NCBI RefSeq assembly: GCF_003075075.1
Contig: NZ_QCYM01000003.1
Coordinates: 227,819-291,818 of the forward strand
Reading direction: 5' to 3'
Source: Labrenzia sp. 011
GTDB taxonomy: Bacteria; Pseudomonadota; Alphaproteobacteria; Rhizobiales; Stappiaceae
Length of the DNA: 64,000 nt
In this document: positions 27,836-37,210 of the stretch, in pieces
Position numbering within the stretch: the first letter of the stretch is position 1
Layout of the letters: every line of letters starts with the position of its first letter
The notes under the pieces: model-generated
Seen by the model: the letters and a program-made list of their open reading frames with translations, nothing else
What the model was told of the DNA's origin: nothing
Databases searched by the model: none
Position numbers and translations under genes: made by a program

Positions 27836-29017
27836 CTATTTCCGCTGGCTGAGCCAGGCCCCCAGGGTGGCCCGGTCTTCGTTGGTCATTCCCGTTTCAT
27901 TGCCAAGGGGCATGGCATCCGATTGCACGGCCTGGGCCATGATGAGATCCGCGTAGCGGTGCAGGTTTTCAACCGTATCGAGTTCTATTTCCTTGGGCGC
28001 TTCCTCAAATCCCTCATGTGCCGGTCTTGCCGAGTGGCAAACAGCGCAGTGGGTCTGCGCAATCTGCAGAACGGTCGCGTCGCTGACCTGTTCACCGCCG
28101 GAAAAGTCACGCGGGGCGGTCATGACAATGGCGGCGACCGTCGCGACGGCGGCGACCGGAAGCGACCACCAGAATCTGCCAAGGTCATCCCCCGCGTCGT
28201 GCCGGTTGAAGAAGTGGCGCACCATACCGCCGATGATCAGAACCAGCGCGACCAGGAGCCAGGCATGGGGATGGCCCGTCAGCATGGGATAGTGGTTCGA
28301 CACCATCATCAGCAGCACAGGAAGGGTCAGATAGTTGTTGTGTACGGAACGCTGCTTGCCCGTTGCGCCGAGTGCGGGATCCGGTGTTTCTCCGGCCATC
28401 AGGCTGGCTGCGATTTTCTTCTGGTTCGGAATGATCACTCCGAAGACATTCACGGCCATGATGGTGCCGATGAAGGCCCCCACATGAATCAGGGCGCCGC
28501 GCCCGGAAAAGACATGGGTGAACATGTAGGATGCACCCAGGATAAGGGCGAAGACGCAAAGCGCCAGCAGCAGCGTGTTTTTGCCGATCGGGGATTTGCA
28601 CAGCTTGTCGTAGATGAACCAGCCGGCGACCAGAGTGAAGACGGACACGAGAACCGCTTCTCCCGGCGTGAGCTTCAATACGGCCGGGTCGATCAGATAG
28701 GCGGTCGCGTTGAAGTAGTACTGGACGACAAGAAGCGCGAAACCGGTCACCCAAGTCAGGTAGGCTTCCCATTTGTACCAGATCAGATCATCCGGAAGTT
28801 CCTTCGGTGCGACCGTGTATTTTTCCACGTGGTAGAAACCGCCGCCATGGACCTCCCAGGCAGTGCCGAGAACGCCCTCCTTCATCCCTTCCCTCTTGCG
28901 CAGGGAAAGGTCCAGCGCGATGAAGTAGAAGGACGTGCCTATCCAGCCGATACCCACGATCAAATGGGCCCATCTGATGAGCAGGTTCAGCCAGTCCATT
29001 GCAAAGGCAAGGGTCAT
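27836..29017 (-). CDS. puuD: Urate hydroxylase PuuD with C-terminal cytochrome c
   Basis: 393-residue membrane urate oxidase. About eight hydrophobic segments form the PuuD/DUF989 domain (LIRWAHLIVGIGWIGTSFYF; ALLVVQYYFNATAYLID; FGVIIPNQKKIAASLMAGE). The C-terminal 75 residues carry a c-type heme site CAVCHS and a downstream Met (DAMPLGNETGM). PuuD turns urate into 5-hydroxyisourate and sends electrons to the respiratory chain instead of making hydrogen peroxide. No soluble uricase gene is in the window. uraD follows immediately; a GC-rich hairpin lies upstream between this gene and the binding-protein gene. Confidence 0.95.
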   Translation of the reverse strand: MTLAFAMDWLNLLIRWAHLIVGIGWIGTSFYFIALDLSLRKREGMKEGVLGTAWEVHGGGFYHVEKYTVAPKELPDDLIWYKWEAYLTWVTGFALLVVQYYFNATAYLIDPAVLKLTPGEAVLVSVFTLVAGWFIYDKLCKSPIGKNTLLLALCVFALILGASYMFTHVFSGRGALIHVGAFIGTIMAVNVFGVIIPNQKKIAASLMAGETPDPALGATGKQRSVHNNYLTLPVLLMMVSNHYPMLTGHPHAWLLVALVLIIGGMVRHFFNRHDAGDDLGRFWWSLPVAAVATVAAIVMTAPRDFSGGEQVSDATVLQIAQTHCAVCHSARPAHEGFEEAPKEIELDTVENLHRYADLIMAQAVQSDAMPLGNETGMTNEDRATLGAWLSQRK

Positions 29018-29051
29018 GAGTCGCGCGTCCGTTTTGCAGAGTGTCTGATGT

Positions 29052-29081
29052 GCCGGCCCGGGATCAATCTCCCGGGCCGGC
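29052..29081 (-). terminator. GC-rich hairpin between bmp-type gene and puuD
   Basis: Perfect 12-bp stem GCCGGCCCGGGA/TCCCGGGCCGGC with a 6-base loop, 11 bases past the binding-protein stop. No U-run follows on the transcribed strand, so it may protect the mRNA 3' end or attenuate rather than end transcription. Confidence 0.5.
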
Positions 29082-29091
29082 CAGCTTGGCG

Positions 29092-30165
29092 TTATTGCGG
29101 CAGCTTGTCGTCGACGCCCTGCACGTACCAGTTCATGCCGAGGATCGCGCCGTCATCAAGGGTAACGCCCTCTTCCGCTGCGACGGATCCGTCCTGCTTG
29201 GTGATGGGGCCGGTGAAAGGTTCCCAACCGCCCTTGATCTTCTCTTCGGTACCAATCGCCATCTCGACCACATCGTCCGGCAGGTTGGTGTAGGGCGCCA
29301 TCACGACGTGACCTTCCGCAAGACCGTCCCAGGTGCTCTCGGATTTCCAGGTCCCGTCCATGACTTCCTGAATGCGCTCGATGTAGTACGGACCCCATTC
29401 ATCGATGATCGCGGTATATTGGGCGTCCTTGGCGAAGTTGATCATGTCGGATGCCTGACCGAAGCCATGAACGCCGCGTTCCTGGGCGACCTGAAGCGGA
29501 GCCGTGGAATCCGTGTGCTGGGTGATGATGTCGGCCCCCTGGTCGATGAGGGCTTTGGCCGCGTCAGCTTCCTTGCCCGGATCGAACCAGGTGTTGACCC
29601 ATACGACCTTCAGCTTGAAGTCGGGATTGACGGACTGCGCGCCGAGCAGGAAGGCGTTGATGCCGGCAACCACTTCCGGAATCGGGAAGGATGCGATGTA
29701 ACCTGCGACGCCGGTTTTGGACTGTTTCGCGGCAATCTGGCCGATGATGTAACGGCCCTGATGGAACTTGGAATTGTAGGTCGCGACATTGTCGGCTGTC
29801 TTGTAACCGGTTGCGTGCTCGAATTTCACATCCGGGAACTTCTTGGCGACCTTGAGGGTCTGGTTCATGTAGCCGAAAGAGGTCGTGAAGATGATGTTAC
29901 AGCCTTCGCGGGCGAAGCGCTCGATGGCCCGTTCCGCATCAGGACCTTCCGGAACGCTTTCCAGGTAGGCGGTTTCGACCTTGTCGCCGAAATATTCCTC
30001 GACGGCCAGACGCCCCTGATCGTGCTGGTAGGACCAGCCGAAATCGCCGATCGGTCCGACGTAGATATAGCAGGCCTTCACATCGGCTGCATTCGCCGCT
30101 GAGCCCGCGGCCACGAAGGCGAAGGCGGCTACGGTTGCTTTCAAAAGAGATTTCATCTGTTTCAT
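29092..30165 (-). CDS. BMP-family ABC transporter substrate-binding protein (purine/nucleoside)
   Basis: 357-residue periplasmic binding protein of the BMP/PnrA family (nucleosides and purines). The signal peptide ends AGSAANA/ADVKACYIY. The family core is visible in YVGPIGDFGWSYQHDQGRLA, FTTSFGYMNQTL and GQIAAKQSKTGVAGYIASFP. Permeases and ATPase of the same family are encoded just upstream, and purine catabolic genes on both sides suggest a purine base such as xanthine, hypoxanthine or urate as ligand. A stem-loop upstream (30206-30237) may allow higher expression of this gene than of the permeases. Confidence 0.92.
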   Translation of the reverse strand: MKQMKSLLKATVAAFAFVAAGSAANAADVKACYIYVGPIGDFGWSYQHDQGRLAVEEYFGDKVETAYLESVPEGPDAERAIERFAREGCNIIFTTSFGYMNQTLKVAKKFPDVKFEHATGYKTADNVATYNSKFHQGRYIIGQIAAKQSKTGVAGYIASFPIPEVVAGINAFLLGAQSVNPDFKLKVVWVNTWFDPGKEADAAKALIDQGADIITQHTDSTAPLQVAQERGVHGFGQASDMINFAKDAQYTAIIDEWGPYYIERIQEVMDGTWKSESTWDGLAEGHVVMAPYTNLPDDVVEMAIGTEEKIKGGWEPFTGPITKQDGSVAAEEGVTLDDGAILGMNWYVQGVDDKLPQ

Positions 30166-30205
30166 TCCCCTCTGGATTGATCTTTCTGTTGCGATCGTGT
30201 GATGA

Positions 30206-30237
30206 GCCCGTTTCCCGGATCGCAGCGGGAGACGGGC
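30206..30237 (-). other. Stem-loop between permease and binding-protein genes
   Basis: GCCCGTTTCCCG and CGGGAGACGGGC pair with one T/G wobble position, enclosing 8 bases. Located between the second permease gene and the binding-protein gene inside the transport operon. It probably acts on mRNA stability; no U-run. Confidence 0.4.
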
Positions 30238-30257
30238 CTGACCGGTCCCCGGGAGGT

Positions 30258-31175
30258 TTACCGGTCTGGAACAAACGGCTTGCCGAGACAGGCCGGTGTG
30301 TTGACCAGCGTCAGTCTGCGATTTGCCGAAATGAGTACGAGGACCAGGATCGTCGCAAGATACGGCAGGCTGGACAGCAGTTGCGACGGGATGTTCACCT
30401 GTTCATGGGCCTGTGCGTGCAGGTTGAGAACGCTTACGGCTCCGAACAGATAGGCGCCCGCGACCACGCGCAGCGGCAGCCACGACGAAAACACCACCAG
30501 AGCCAGGGCGATCCAGCCCCTGCCCGCGGTCATGTTCTCGACCCACTGCGGCGTATAGGCGAGCGACATGTAGGATCCGGCGAGACCGGCGCAGGCACCG
30601 CCGAAAAGCACCGCCAGAAACCGGACCCTGATCACCGAATAGCCGAGCGCATGTGCAGAGTTGTGATTGTCGCCTACCGCGCGCAGCACCAGCCCGAGAC
30701 GGGTGCGGAACAGGGTGTAGGCAACGACGGCCACCAGGAGAAAGCCCACGTAGACGATCGCATCCTGCTGGAAGAGGACTGGCCCGATGAACGGAATGTC
30801 CGACAGGCCCGGAATGTAGAGACTCGGGATTTTCAGTCCCGGCACACCGATGAATGCCTCGCCGATGAGGCCGGAGAACCCGGTCCCGAGAATGGTCAGT
30901 GCCAGACCGGTGGCAACCTGATTGGCGACCAGGATGAGGACAAGAAAGCCGAACAATGCCGCCATGGCCATGCCCGCCCCCACGGCCGCGAAGACGCCGA
31001 GCGTACCGGAGCCGGTCTGATTGGCGACCGCGAATCCGACGACGGCGCCCATGATCATCATGCCTTCGACGCCGAGGTTCAATACGCCTGAGCGTTCGAC
31101 GACCAGTTCGCCGACCGCCGCGATCAGGAGCGGTGTGGCAGCGGTTATGACGGTAAGAAGAACAGCTTCAAACAT
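30258..31175 (-). CDS. ABC transporter permease (BMP/nucleoside family)
   Basis: 305-residue inner-membrane permease of the BPD_transp_2 family found with BMP binding proteins (YufQ/NupQ-like). Hydrophobic segments recur along the length; the loop VVERSGVLNLGVEGMMIMGA near residue 28 is the family signature. It overlaps the preceding permease gene by 8 bases. Together with that permease it should form the transmembrane channel for purine or nucleoside import. Confidence 0.92.
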   Translation of the reverse strand: MFEAVLLTVITAATPLLIAAVGELVVERSGVLNLGVEGMMIMGAVVGFAVANQTGSGTLGVFAAVGAGMAMAALFGFLVLILVANQVATGLALTILGTGFSGLIGEAFIGVPGLKIPSLYIPGLSDIPFIGPVLFQQDAIVYVGFLLVAVVAYTLFRTRLGLVLRAVGDNHNSAHALGYSVIRVRFLAVLFGGACAGLAGSYMSLAYTPQWVENMTAGRGWIALALVVFSSWLPLRVVAGAYLFGAVSVLNLHAQAHEQVNIPSQLLSSLPYLATILVLVLISANRRLTLVNTPACLGKPFVPDR

Positions 31176-32256
31176 GGGCGGTCTCCCCTGAAGGCGCCTG
31201 ATGAGAGGCCAGCCGGATGCGATAGAGGATCAGCGTGTCGCAGGCGAGCACGAAGAACAGGAGCAGCCCCTGGATCACGCTGGCGATCTTGTTGGAGACC
31301 CCCATGGCCGATTGCACGGCCTCGCCGCCGATATAGGACAGCGCCAGCACGAAGCCGGCCACGATAATGCCGATCGGATTGAGGCGCCCCAGGAAGGCGA
31401 CGATGATCGCCGTGAACCCGTAGCCCGGTGAAATGGTGGGAAGAAGCTGGTTGAGGCCACCGGAGACTTCCATCGTTCCGGCCAGTCCGGCGAGACCGCC
31501 GGCCAGGGCAAAGGAGAACAGTGTCAGGCGTTTGGCCGAGAACCCGGCGAAGCTTCCGGCACGCGGGCTTTCCCCCATGACCCTGATTTCGAAACCCTTG
31601 AGGGTTCTGGCCAGGACAACGGCCAGAACGAGTGCAATCACGATGGTGATCGGCGTCGCCAGACTCATGGTGCCGCCGAAGACGTTCGGGATGATGGCCG
31701 CATCGGAAAACAGCCTGGATTCGGGGAAATTGTAGCCGCCGGGATCGCGCCAGGGACCGCGGACGAGATAGTCGAGAATCAGACTTGCCACGTAGACGAG
31801 CATCAGGCTGGTCAGGATCTCGTTTGTGTTGAACCAGTTCTTGAGAACCGCCGGCAAAAGAGCCCACAGGGCTCCGCCCAGTGCACCGAACACCAGCATG
31901 AGCGGCAGGGTCGCAGTGCTTTGAAATTCGGGAAACATCACGGGCAGAGCCGATCCGAACAGGGCTCCGACGATGAACTGGCCTTCCGCGCCAATGTTCC
32001 AGTTGTTTGAAAGGTAACAGACGGCCAGTCCGCAACCGATAAGCACCAGAGGCGTTGCCTTGGCAATTGTTGCCTGCAGGGACCATTGCTGCGTGAGGGG
32101 CTCGATGAAGAACTTGTAAAGCCCGACAAGCGGATTGTGACCGGATACCGCGAAGATGATCGCCGCGGCCAGGGCGGTCAGGGCGATCGCGATCAGGGGC
32201 GAAAGCAATGCCATCGTCCGGCTGCGTTCTTTTCTCTTGACCAGTTCCAGGCGCAT
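31168..32256 (-). CDS. ABC transporter permease (BMP/nucleoside family)
   Basis: 362-residue permease of the YufP/NupP-like type, longer than its partner because of an N-terminal extension. About ten hydrophobic segments, with the signature region LSNNWNIGAEGQFIVGALFG and GFEIRVMGESPRAGSFAGFS. The ATG touches the stop of the ATPase gene (32256), and its stop overlaps the second permease start. Role as above: half of the channel for purine or nucleoside import. Confidence 0.92.
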   Translation of the reverse strand: MRLELVKRKERSRTMALLSPLIAIALTALAAAIIFAVSGHNPLVGLYKFFIEPLTQQWSLQATIAKATPLVLIGCGLAVCYLSNNWNIGAEGQFIVGALFGSALPVMFPEFQSTATLPLMLVFGALGGALWALLPAVLKNWFNTNEILTSLMLVYVASLILDYLVRGPWRDPGGYNFPESRLFSDAAIIPNVFGGTMSLATPITIVIALVLAVVLARTLKGFEIRVMGESPRAGSFAGFSAKRLTLFSFALAGGLAGLAGTMEVSGGLNQLLPTISPGYGFTAIIVAFLGRLNPIGIIVAGFVLALSYIGGEAVQSAMGVSNKIASVIQGLLLFFVLACDTLILYRIRLASHQAPSGETAHV

Positions 32257-33803
32257 CAGGCCACCTCTCCTTGCGCTTCGGCGCCGCCCGCCATGAGAAG
32301 GCCGACACGCTCCCGGTTCATGTCTTCAGCCGGTTCTGCCTCGGACAGGTACCCTCTGGATATCACCGCGATGCGGTCGGAAATCTCGAAAATCTCGTCA
32401 AGATCCTGGCTGATCACCAGAACTGCGGACCCGGATCTGGCAAGATCGATCAGGGCCTGGCGGATCAGGGCGGCCGCTCCCGCGTCGACCCCCCAGGTGG
32501 GCTGGTTGACCACCAGCACGCCGGGCTGGCGGTCCAGTTCCCTGCCCACCACGAATTTCTGGAGATTACCGCCTGAAAGAGACCGAGCTTCCGGATCGTC
32601 GTGGGACATGCGCACATCGAATTCCTTCTTGATGTGCTTTTCCATGCCGTTTGCCCGGGCGGTCGACACGAAGCCGCCACTGGTGAGCCCGTCGCCTGTG
32701 GCGTGTCGGGTCAGTACGATGTTCTGGGACAGTTTCAGGCCCGGCACGGCACCATGGCCGAGCCGCTCTTCGGGCACGAAAGCGGCGAGCTGCCTGCGTC
32801 GCCAGGTTATGCTCTTCGAGCCGCAGGGCTTTCCGTCGATCCGGATCATCTGCGGCGCGACCGGCATTTCTCCCGAAATGGCGTCGAACAGTTCCCCCTG
32901 CCCGTTGCCTGCGACGCCTGCGATCGACACGACCTCACCGGCGCGAAGATCGAGCGATATCCCGTTGAGAGCGGTCGCAAAGGGCGTTGCCGCTCTTGCG
33001 GTAAGATTGCTCAGTGCAAGCCGGGTTTCGCCGATCTGCGGTGTCCTGGCGCCGGCGCTGACGGAAGCGACATCGGCACCGACCATCATGCTGGCAAGCG
33101 TCGCCGGCGTTTCCTTCGCCGGATTGCATTCACTCACGACCTTGCCATGGCGGAGAATGGTCGCGTGATGGCAAATGCGTTTCACCTCTTCCAGCCGGTG
33201 ACTGATGTAGAGCACCGCACAGCCTTCGCTGGCCAGACGCTGCAGGGTCAGAAACAGCTGGTCCGCTTCCTGCGGCGTCAGGACCGACGTGGGTTCATCC
33301 ATGATGATGAGCTGCGGTTCCTGGAGCAGGCAGCGGACGATCTCGATCCGCTGACGGATGCCGACCGGAAGGTCGGCGACGATATCGGATGGATTGAGGG
33401 GCAGCCCGTAGTCACGCGAAACGGACTCTATCCGCTCCGCCAGGTCGCTCATCCGGCCCGGATTCGGAAGCGCAAGGGCGATGTTCTCGACAACATTGAG
33501 GGCTTCAAACAGCGAGAAGTGCTGGAAGACCATGCCGATGCCGAGTTCGCGCGCCGCCGCCGGGTTGCCGATGTCGACCCGTTTTCCCTGCCACAGGATC
33601 TCGCCGCCGTCCGGTTGCAGAGACCCGTAGAACATCTTGACCAGCGTGGATTTTCCCGCGCCGTTCTCGCCCAGAAGGGCATGGATCTCGCCCTTGTTGA
33701 TGACAAGATCCACATTGTCATTGGCGAGAATGTCGCCGAAGCGCTTGGTCAGGCCCCTTGCATCCAGCAGCGTGTCCGTTCCGGATCTCGTTTGCTGAAC
33801 CAT
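32256..33803 (-). CDS. ABC transporter ATPase, dual domain (BMP/nucleoside family)
   Basis: 515-residue ATPase with two ABC domains, as in sugar and nucleoside importers (YufO/NupO-like). Domain 1 has LLGENGAGKSTLVKM, PVGIRQRIEIVRCLL and IIMDEPTSVLTPQE. Domain 2 has a degenerate P-loop (GVAGNGQGELFDAISG) and LSGGNLQKFVVGREL. I start at ATG 33803 (MVQQTRSGTDTLL), with AGAGGTGG upstream; a GTG at 33839 would add 12 residues. It lies 60 bases after xdhC, linking transport to xanthine oxidation in one transcription unit. Confidence 0.92.
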   Translation of the reverse strand: MVQQTRSGTDTLLDARGLTKRFGDILANDNVDLVINKGEIHALLGENGAGKSTLVKMFYGSLQPDGGEILWQGKRVDIGNPAAARELGIGMVFQHFSLFEALNVVENIALALPNPGRMSDLAERIESVSRDYGLPLNPSDIVADLPVGIRQRIEIVRCLLQEPQLIIMDEPTSVLTPQEADQLFLTLQRLASEGCAVLYISHRLEEVKRICHHATILRHGKVVSECNPAKETPATLASMMVGADVASVSAGARTPQIGETRLALSNLTARAATPFATALNGISLDLRAGEVVSIAGVAGNGQGELFDAISGEMPVAPQMIRIDGKPCGSKSITWRRRQLAAFVPEERLGHGAVPGLKLSQNIVLTRHATGDGLTSGGFVSTARANGMEKHIKKEFDVRMSHDDPEARSLSGGNLQKFVVGRELDRQPGVLVVNQPTWGVDAGAAALIRQALIDLARSGSAVLVISQDLDEIFEISDRIAVISRGYLSEAEPAEDMNRERVGLLMAGGAEAQGEVA

Positions 33804-33863
33804 AGGGTTACCCACCTCTGAAAGGATTGTTTCTGACACGCCGTCCCCCGAGTGTCTGCCGCT

Positions 33864-34874
33864 TTATTGACCATGTGGTATATTTTGTGCAAGCCCCTTG
33901 CCTGCAGCGGCTTGTTGATGACCGGCCTCATCCCGTTCAAGAAGTTCGACGGCTATGCCGGCCGCAATGGCGGCCGGGTGCTTCGATTTTATCGCCGAAA
34001 TTCCTACGGGACAGACCATTCTTGAGATAAGTGAGCTGTCTATTCCTCTCGAATTCAGACGCTTCTGGAACCTGGCGCGCTTGGTTCTGGAACCGATGAC
34101 GCCACAATAGGCGAACCTTTGTTGTAGCAAGGCCCGTGCCATGATCTCCTCATCAAGCGGATGAGAATGGGTCATTGCCAGAACGAAGGCTCCGTCAGGC
34201 GCCTGCTCGAGAGCGCCGGCCGGATCGGATACGCAGATCTTTCGGACATTTGCGGGAACCGGGCCGGGAAACTGTTCCGCCCGGCTGTCGATCCAGGTAA
34301 CGTCGAAAGGCAATGGCGCCAGCGCAAGGACAAGCGCTCTGCCGACATGTCCGGCACCGAAAAGATATAGCGGCCGGACGATGGCGCCGAAGCGCTCGGA
34401 AAGCCGGCGCCGACTGGAGACCGGATCGACTTCCATGCTGAAGATATCGTCCGGAACGGCCTCGACGATCTGCCGATTCAGCGGGCCGTCAGGCTCCACC
34501 GTCGCAACCGTGGCAAACGCCGTTCCCTCCGCTTCCCTGCGGGCCAGCATTTCGGCCATTTCCAGAGAGTGTGGTGTGAGCACTTCAATGGCGATTTCCG
34601 CGCGCCCTCCGCAGCACTGGCCGAGATCGGGGCCCAGGGAAACCGACTGCAGGACAAACGCCGGTTTTCCGGATCTGGCAGCTGAGGCTGCGCGCCGGAT
34701 CGCCTCGTATTCCAGGGTTCCGCCACCTATCGTGCCGTGAAAGGCCGATTGCGGTCCGACGACCATGCGCGCGCCGGCGTCGCGGGGCGTCGAGCCTTCG
34801 GCCCGGGCAACGGTAACGAGGGCACAGGCATTGCCGTGCTTCAGACTGTTCGCGATGTGCCCCCAGATGTTCAC
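33864..34874 (-). CDS. xdhC: Xanthine dehydrogenase accessory protein XdhC
   Basis: 336-residue Moco-binding chaperone that protects and inserts sulfurated cofactor into xanthine dehydrogenase. N-terminal XdhC segment: ALVTVARAEGSTPRDAGARM, then GGGTLEYEAIRRA and QCCGGRAEIAIEVL with paired cysteines. The C-terminal Rossmann domain has LFGAGHVGRALVLALAPLPF and VIGSRTKRARFQKRL. The ATG overlaps the xdhB stop by 4 bases. It differs clearly from CoxF at 21054, so each molybdenum hydroxylase in this window has its own chaperone. Confidence 0.94.
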   Translation of the reverse strand: MNIWGHIANSLKHGNACALVTVARAEGSTPRDAGARMVVGPQSAFHGTIGGGTLEYEAIRRAASAARSGKPAFVLQSVSLGPDLGQCCGGRAEIAIEVLTPHSLEMAEMLARREAEGTAFATVATVEPDGPLNRQIVEAVPDDIFSMEVDPVSSRRRLSERFGAIVRPLYLFGAGHVGRALVLALAPLPFDVTWIDSRAEQFPGPVPANVRKICVSDPAGALEQAPDGAFVLAMTHSHPLDEEIMARALLQQRFAYCGVIGSRTKRARFQKRLNSRGIDSSLISRMVCPVGISAIKSKHPAAIAAGIAVELLERDEAGHQQAAAGKGLAQNIPHGQ

Positions 34875-37210
34875 TGCGTCGCCTTCCTCCTGCGCATCTC
34901 CTGCACCGCCTTCATGATCGCTTCCGGCGTCGCCGGTGCGTCAAGGGCCGGCACTTCGCCGGGATTAAGGCTGGCAACCGCATCATTGATGGCGCAGAAC
35001 ACCGAGTTTGCAAGCATCACCGGCGGTTCGCCGACGGCCTTCGACCGGTAGACTGTCGCCTGCGGATTTCCGTTGCCTTCATAGAGATCGATCCGGAAAT
35101 CCTCGGGCACGTCAGCGGCAGTCGGGATCTTGTAGGTGGACGGGGCATGGGTGCGCAGGCGGCCCTTTTCGTCCCAGACCAGTTCCTCCGTGGTCAGCCA
35201 GCCCATGCCCTGAACGAAGCCGCCCTCGATCTGACCCATATCGATGGCCGGATTGAGGGAATGGCCCACATCGTGAAGGACATCCACCCGGTCGACGCTC
35301 ATCTCTCCGGTCATCGTGTCGATGGTGACCTCGGCGCAGGCGCCGCCAAAGGCGAAATAGAAGAACGGCCGGCCGGAAACGCTTTCCCTGTCCCAGGTAA
35401 TTCCCGGCGTCGCATAGAAGCCGGCGTGTGACAACTGGATGCGCGCGGCATTGGCCTGTTTGGCAATTTCCGCCAGGGTGAAGGCCTGTTCGCCGACAAG
35501 CACCTTGTTGTCGCCGAAGTGAATCGCTTCAGCTGTGCATTGATACTGCTCGCAGATGAAGTCTATCAGCCGGTTCTTGATCTCCCGGGCGGCCTTCCGG
35601 GCGGCCATGGCGTTGAGATCCGTGCCCGATGAGGCCGCTGTCGGCGCCGTATTGGGAACTTTCGAGGTGTTTGTTGCCGTGATGCGGACCCGGTCGAGCA
35701 TCACGCCGAATTCCTCGGCAACGACCTGTGCGACCTTCTGATTGAGCCCCTGCCCCATCTCCGTGCCGCCGTGATTCAGATGGATCGAACCATCGGTATA
35801 AAGATGCACCAGCGCACCGGCCTGATTGAGCTGCTTCAAGGTGAAGGAAATGCCGAATTTGACCGGTGTGAGGGCCAGACCTTTCTTGAGGACGGCGTTG
35901 GTCGCATTGAACTCGGCCACCTGTTCGCGCCGCGCCCAGTAATCGGAGCTCTTTTCCAGCTGTTCAATGAGATCGTGCATGACCTCATATTCTTCCACCG
36001 GCATGCCGTAAGGCGTGAGATTGTGCTGGGCGTCGTAGAAATTCAGCTTGCGGATTTCGAGCGGATCCCTGCCCAGGGTGATGGCGATGGCATCGATCAT
36101 CCGTTCCGCTGCCAGCATGCCCTGCGGTCCACCGAAGCCCCGGAAGGCGGTGTTGGAGCATGTGTCCGTGCGCAGCCGCCGCGAGCGGATCAGCGCATCC
36201 GGGTAGAAATAGCTGGAATCGGCGTGAAACATTGTGCGGTCGTTGACGCCGAGGGACAGGTCGGCGGAGTAGCCGCAGCGCGCCAGAAACTGGATGTCGA
36301 CGGCCCGGATCTTGCCCGTGCCGTCATGCCCGATCCTCCAGTCGACTTTGAAATCGTGCCGCTTTCCGGTCATGATCATGTCTTCGTCGCGGTCGAGACG
36401 CATCTTGCAGGTCCGGCCGGTCTTCCGCGCCGCCAGTGCCGCCAGGGCGGCCCATTGATTGGCCTGGGATTCCTTGCCGCCAAATCCACCGCCCATGCGG
36501 CGCACTTCCGCCGTCACGGCCGCGTCGGGCACGCCGAGAACCTTGGCGACGGTATGCTGGACCTCCGTGGGATGCTGCGTGGAGGAATGGACGAGCATGC
36601 CGCCGTCTTCCTGTGGCTGCGCCATGGCCACCTGACCTTCGAGATAGAAGTGCTCCTGCCCGCCGATATGCATGGTTCCGGAAAGGACCGCCTCGGAAGC
36701 GGGCATGCCCGTTTCCGGCGATCCCCTGCGGAACTGGTAGTCGGGCATGACCGTCGTGCCGGCATCCACCGCGTCGTCCGGCGTCAGGATCGGCGTGCTC
36801 GGCGTGACCTCAATTTTTGCCTTGAGCGCCGCCTTGCGGCCCGCGTCCCGGGTCGTGGCAACGACAGCGAAGACCACCTGACCGTGAAAGAGGATTTCCT
36901 CCTCCGCCAGAACCGGATCGTCGCCGAAGGCGGAGGAACAGTCGTTGATCCCCGGAATATCCGCGGCGGTCAGGACCGCAACCACGCCCGGTGCCGTCCT
37001 GACGGCTTCCAGATCCACGGATAGTATCGTGCCGCGCACGGCGTCCCTCGTCCAGCCCGGGACCACATGCAGGGTGCCGACCGGCTCGACCATGTCATCG
37101 ATATATTCGGCGGTCCCGCGCACGTGTTTTTCCGCACTGTCATGGGCAAATGCCTTGCGGACCTGCTTCAGGGGACCTGCCAGGTCCTGATCTTCAAGCG
37201 GCACAGTCAT
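34871..37210 (-). CDS. xdhB: Xanthine dehydrogenase large (molybdopterin) subunit
   Basis: 779-residue catalytic subunit oxidising hypoxanthine to xanthine and xanthine to urate. Molybdopterin motifs: VRRMGGGFGGKESQANQ, NTAFRGFGGPQGMLAAERM, THLNHGGTEMGQGLNQK-like (here LNHGGTEMGQGLNQK) and VGEPPVMLANSV with the catalytic Glu. The substrate-binding Arg lies in FRGFGG. It overlaps the xdhA 3' end by 17 bases and the xdhC start by 4. The arrangement xdhA-xdhB-xdhC matches other alphaproteobacteria. Confidence 0.96.
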   Translation of the reverse strand: MTVPLEDQDLAGPLKQVRKAFAHDSAEKHVRGTAEYIDDMVEPVGTLHVVPGWTRDAVRGTILSVDLEAVRTAPGVVAVLTAADIPGINDCSSAFGDDPVLAEEEILFHGQVVFAVVATTRDAGRKAALKAKIEVTPSTPILTPDDAVDAGTTVMPDYQFRRGSPETGMPASEAVLSGTMHIGGQEHFYLEGQVAMAQPQEDGGMLVHSSTQHPTEVQHTVAKVLGVPDAAVTAEVRRMGGGFGGKESQANQWAALAALAARKTGRTCKMRLDRDEDMIMTGKRHDFKVDWRIGHDGTGKIRAVDIQFLARCGYSADLSLGVNDRTMFHADSSYFYPDALIRSRRLRTDTCSNTAFRGFGGPQGMLAAERMIDAIAITLGRDPLEIRKLNFYDAQHNLTPYGMPVEEYEVMHDLIEQLEKSSDYWARREQVAEFNATNAVLKKGLALTPVKFGISFTLKQLNQAGALVHLYTDGSIHLNHGGTEMGQGLNQKVAQVVAEEFGVMLDRVRITATNTSKVPNTAPTAASSGTDLNAMAARKAAREIKNRLIDFICEQYQCTAEAIHFGDNKVLVGEQAFTLAEIAKQANAARIQLSHAGFYATPGITWDRESVSGRPFFYFAFGGACAEVTIDTMTGEMSVDRVDVLHDVGHSLNPAIDMGQIEGGFVQGMGWLTTEELVWDEKGRLRTHAPSTYKIPTAADVPEDFRIDLYEGNGNPQATVYRSKAVGEPPVMLANSVFCAINDAVASLNPGEVPALDAPATPEAIMKAVQEMRRRKATQ

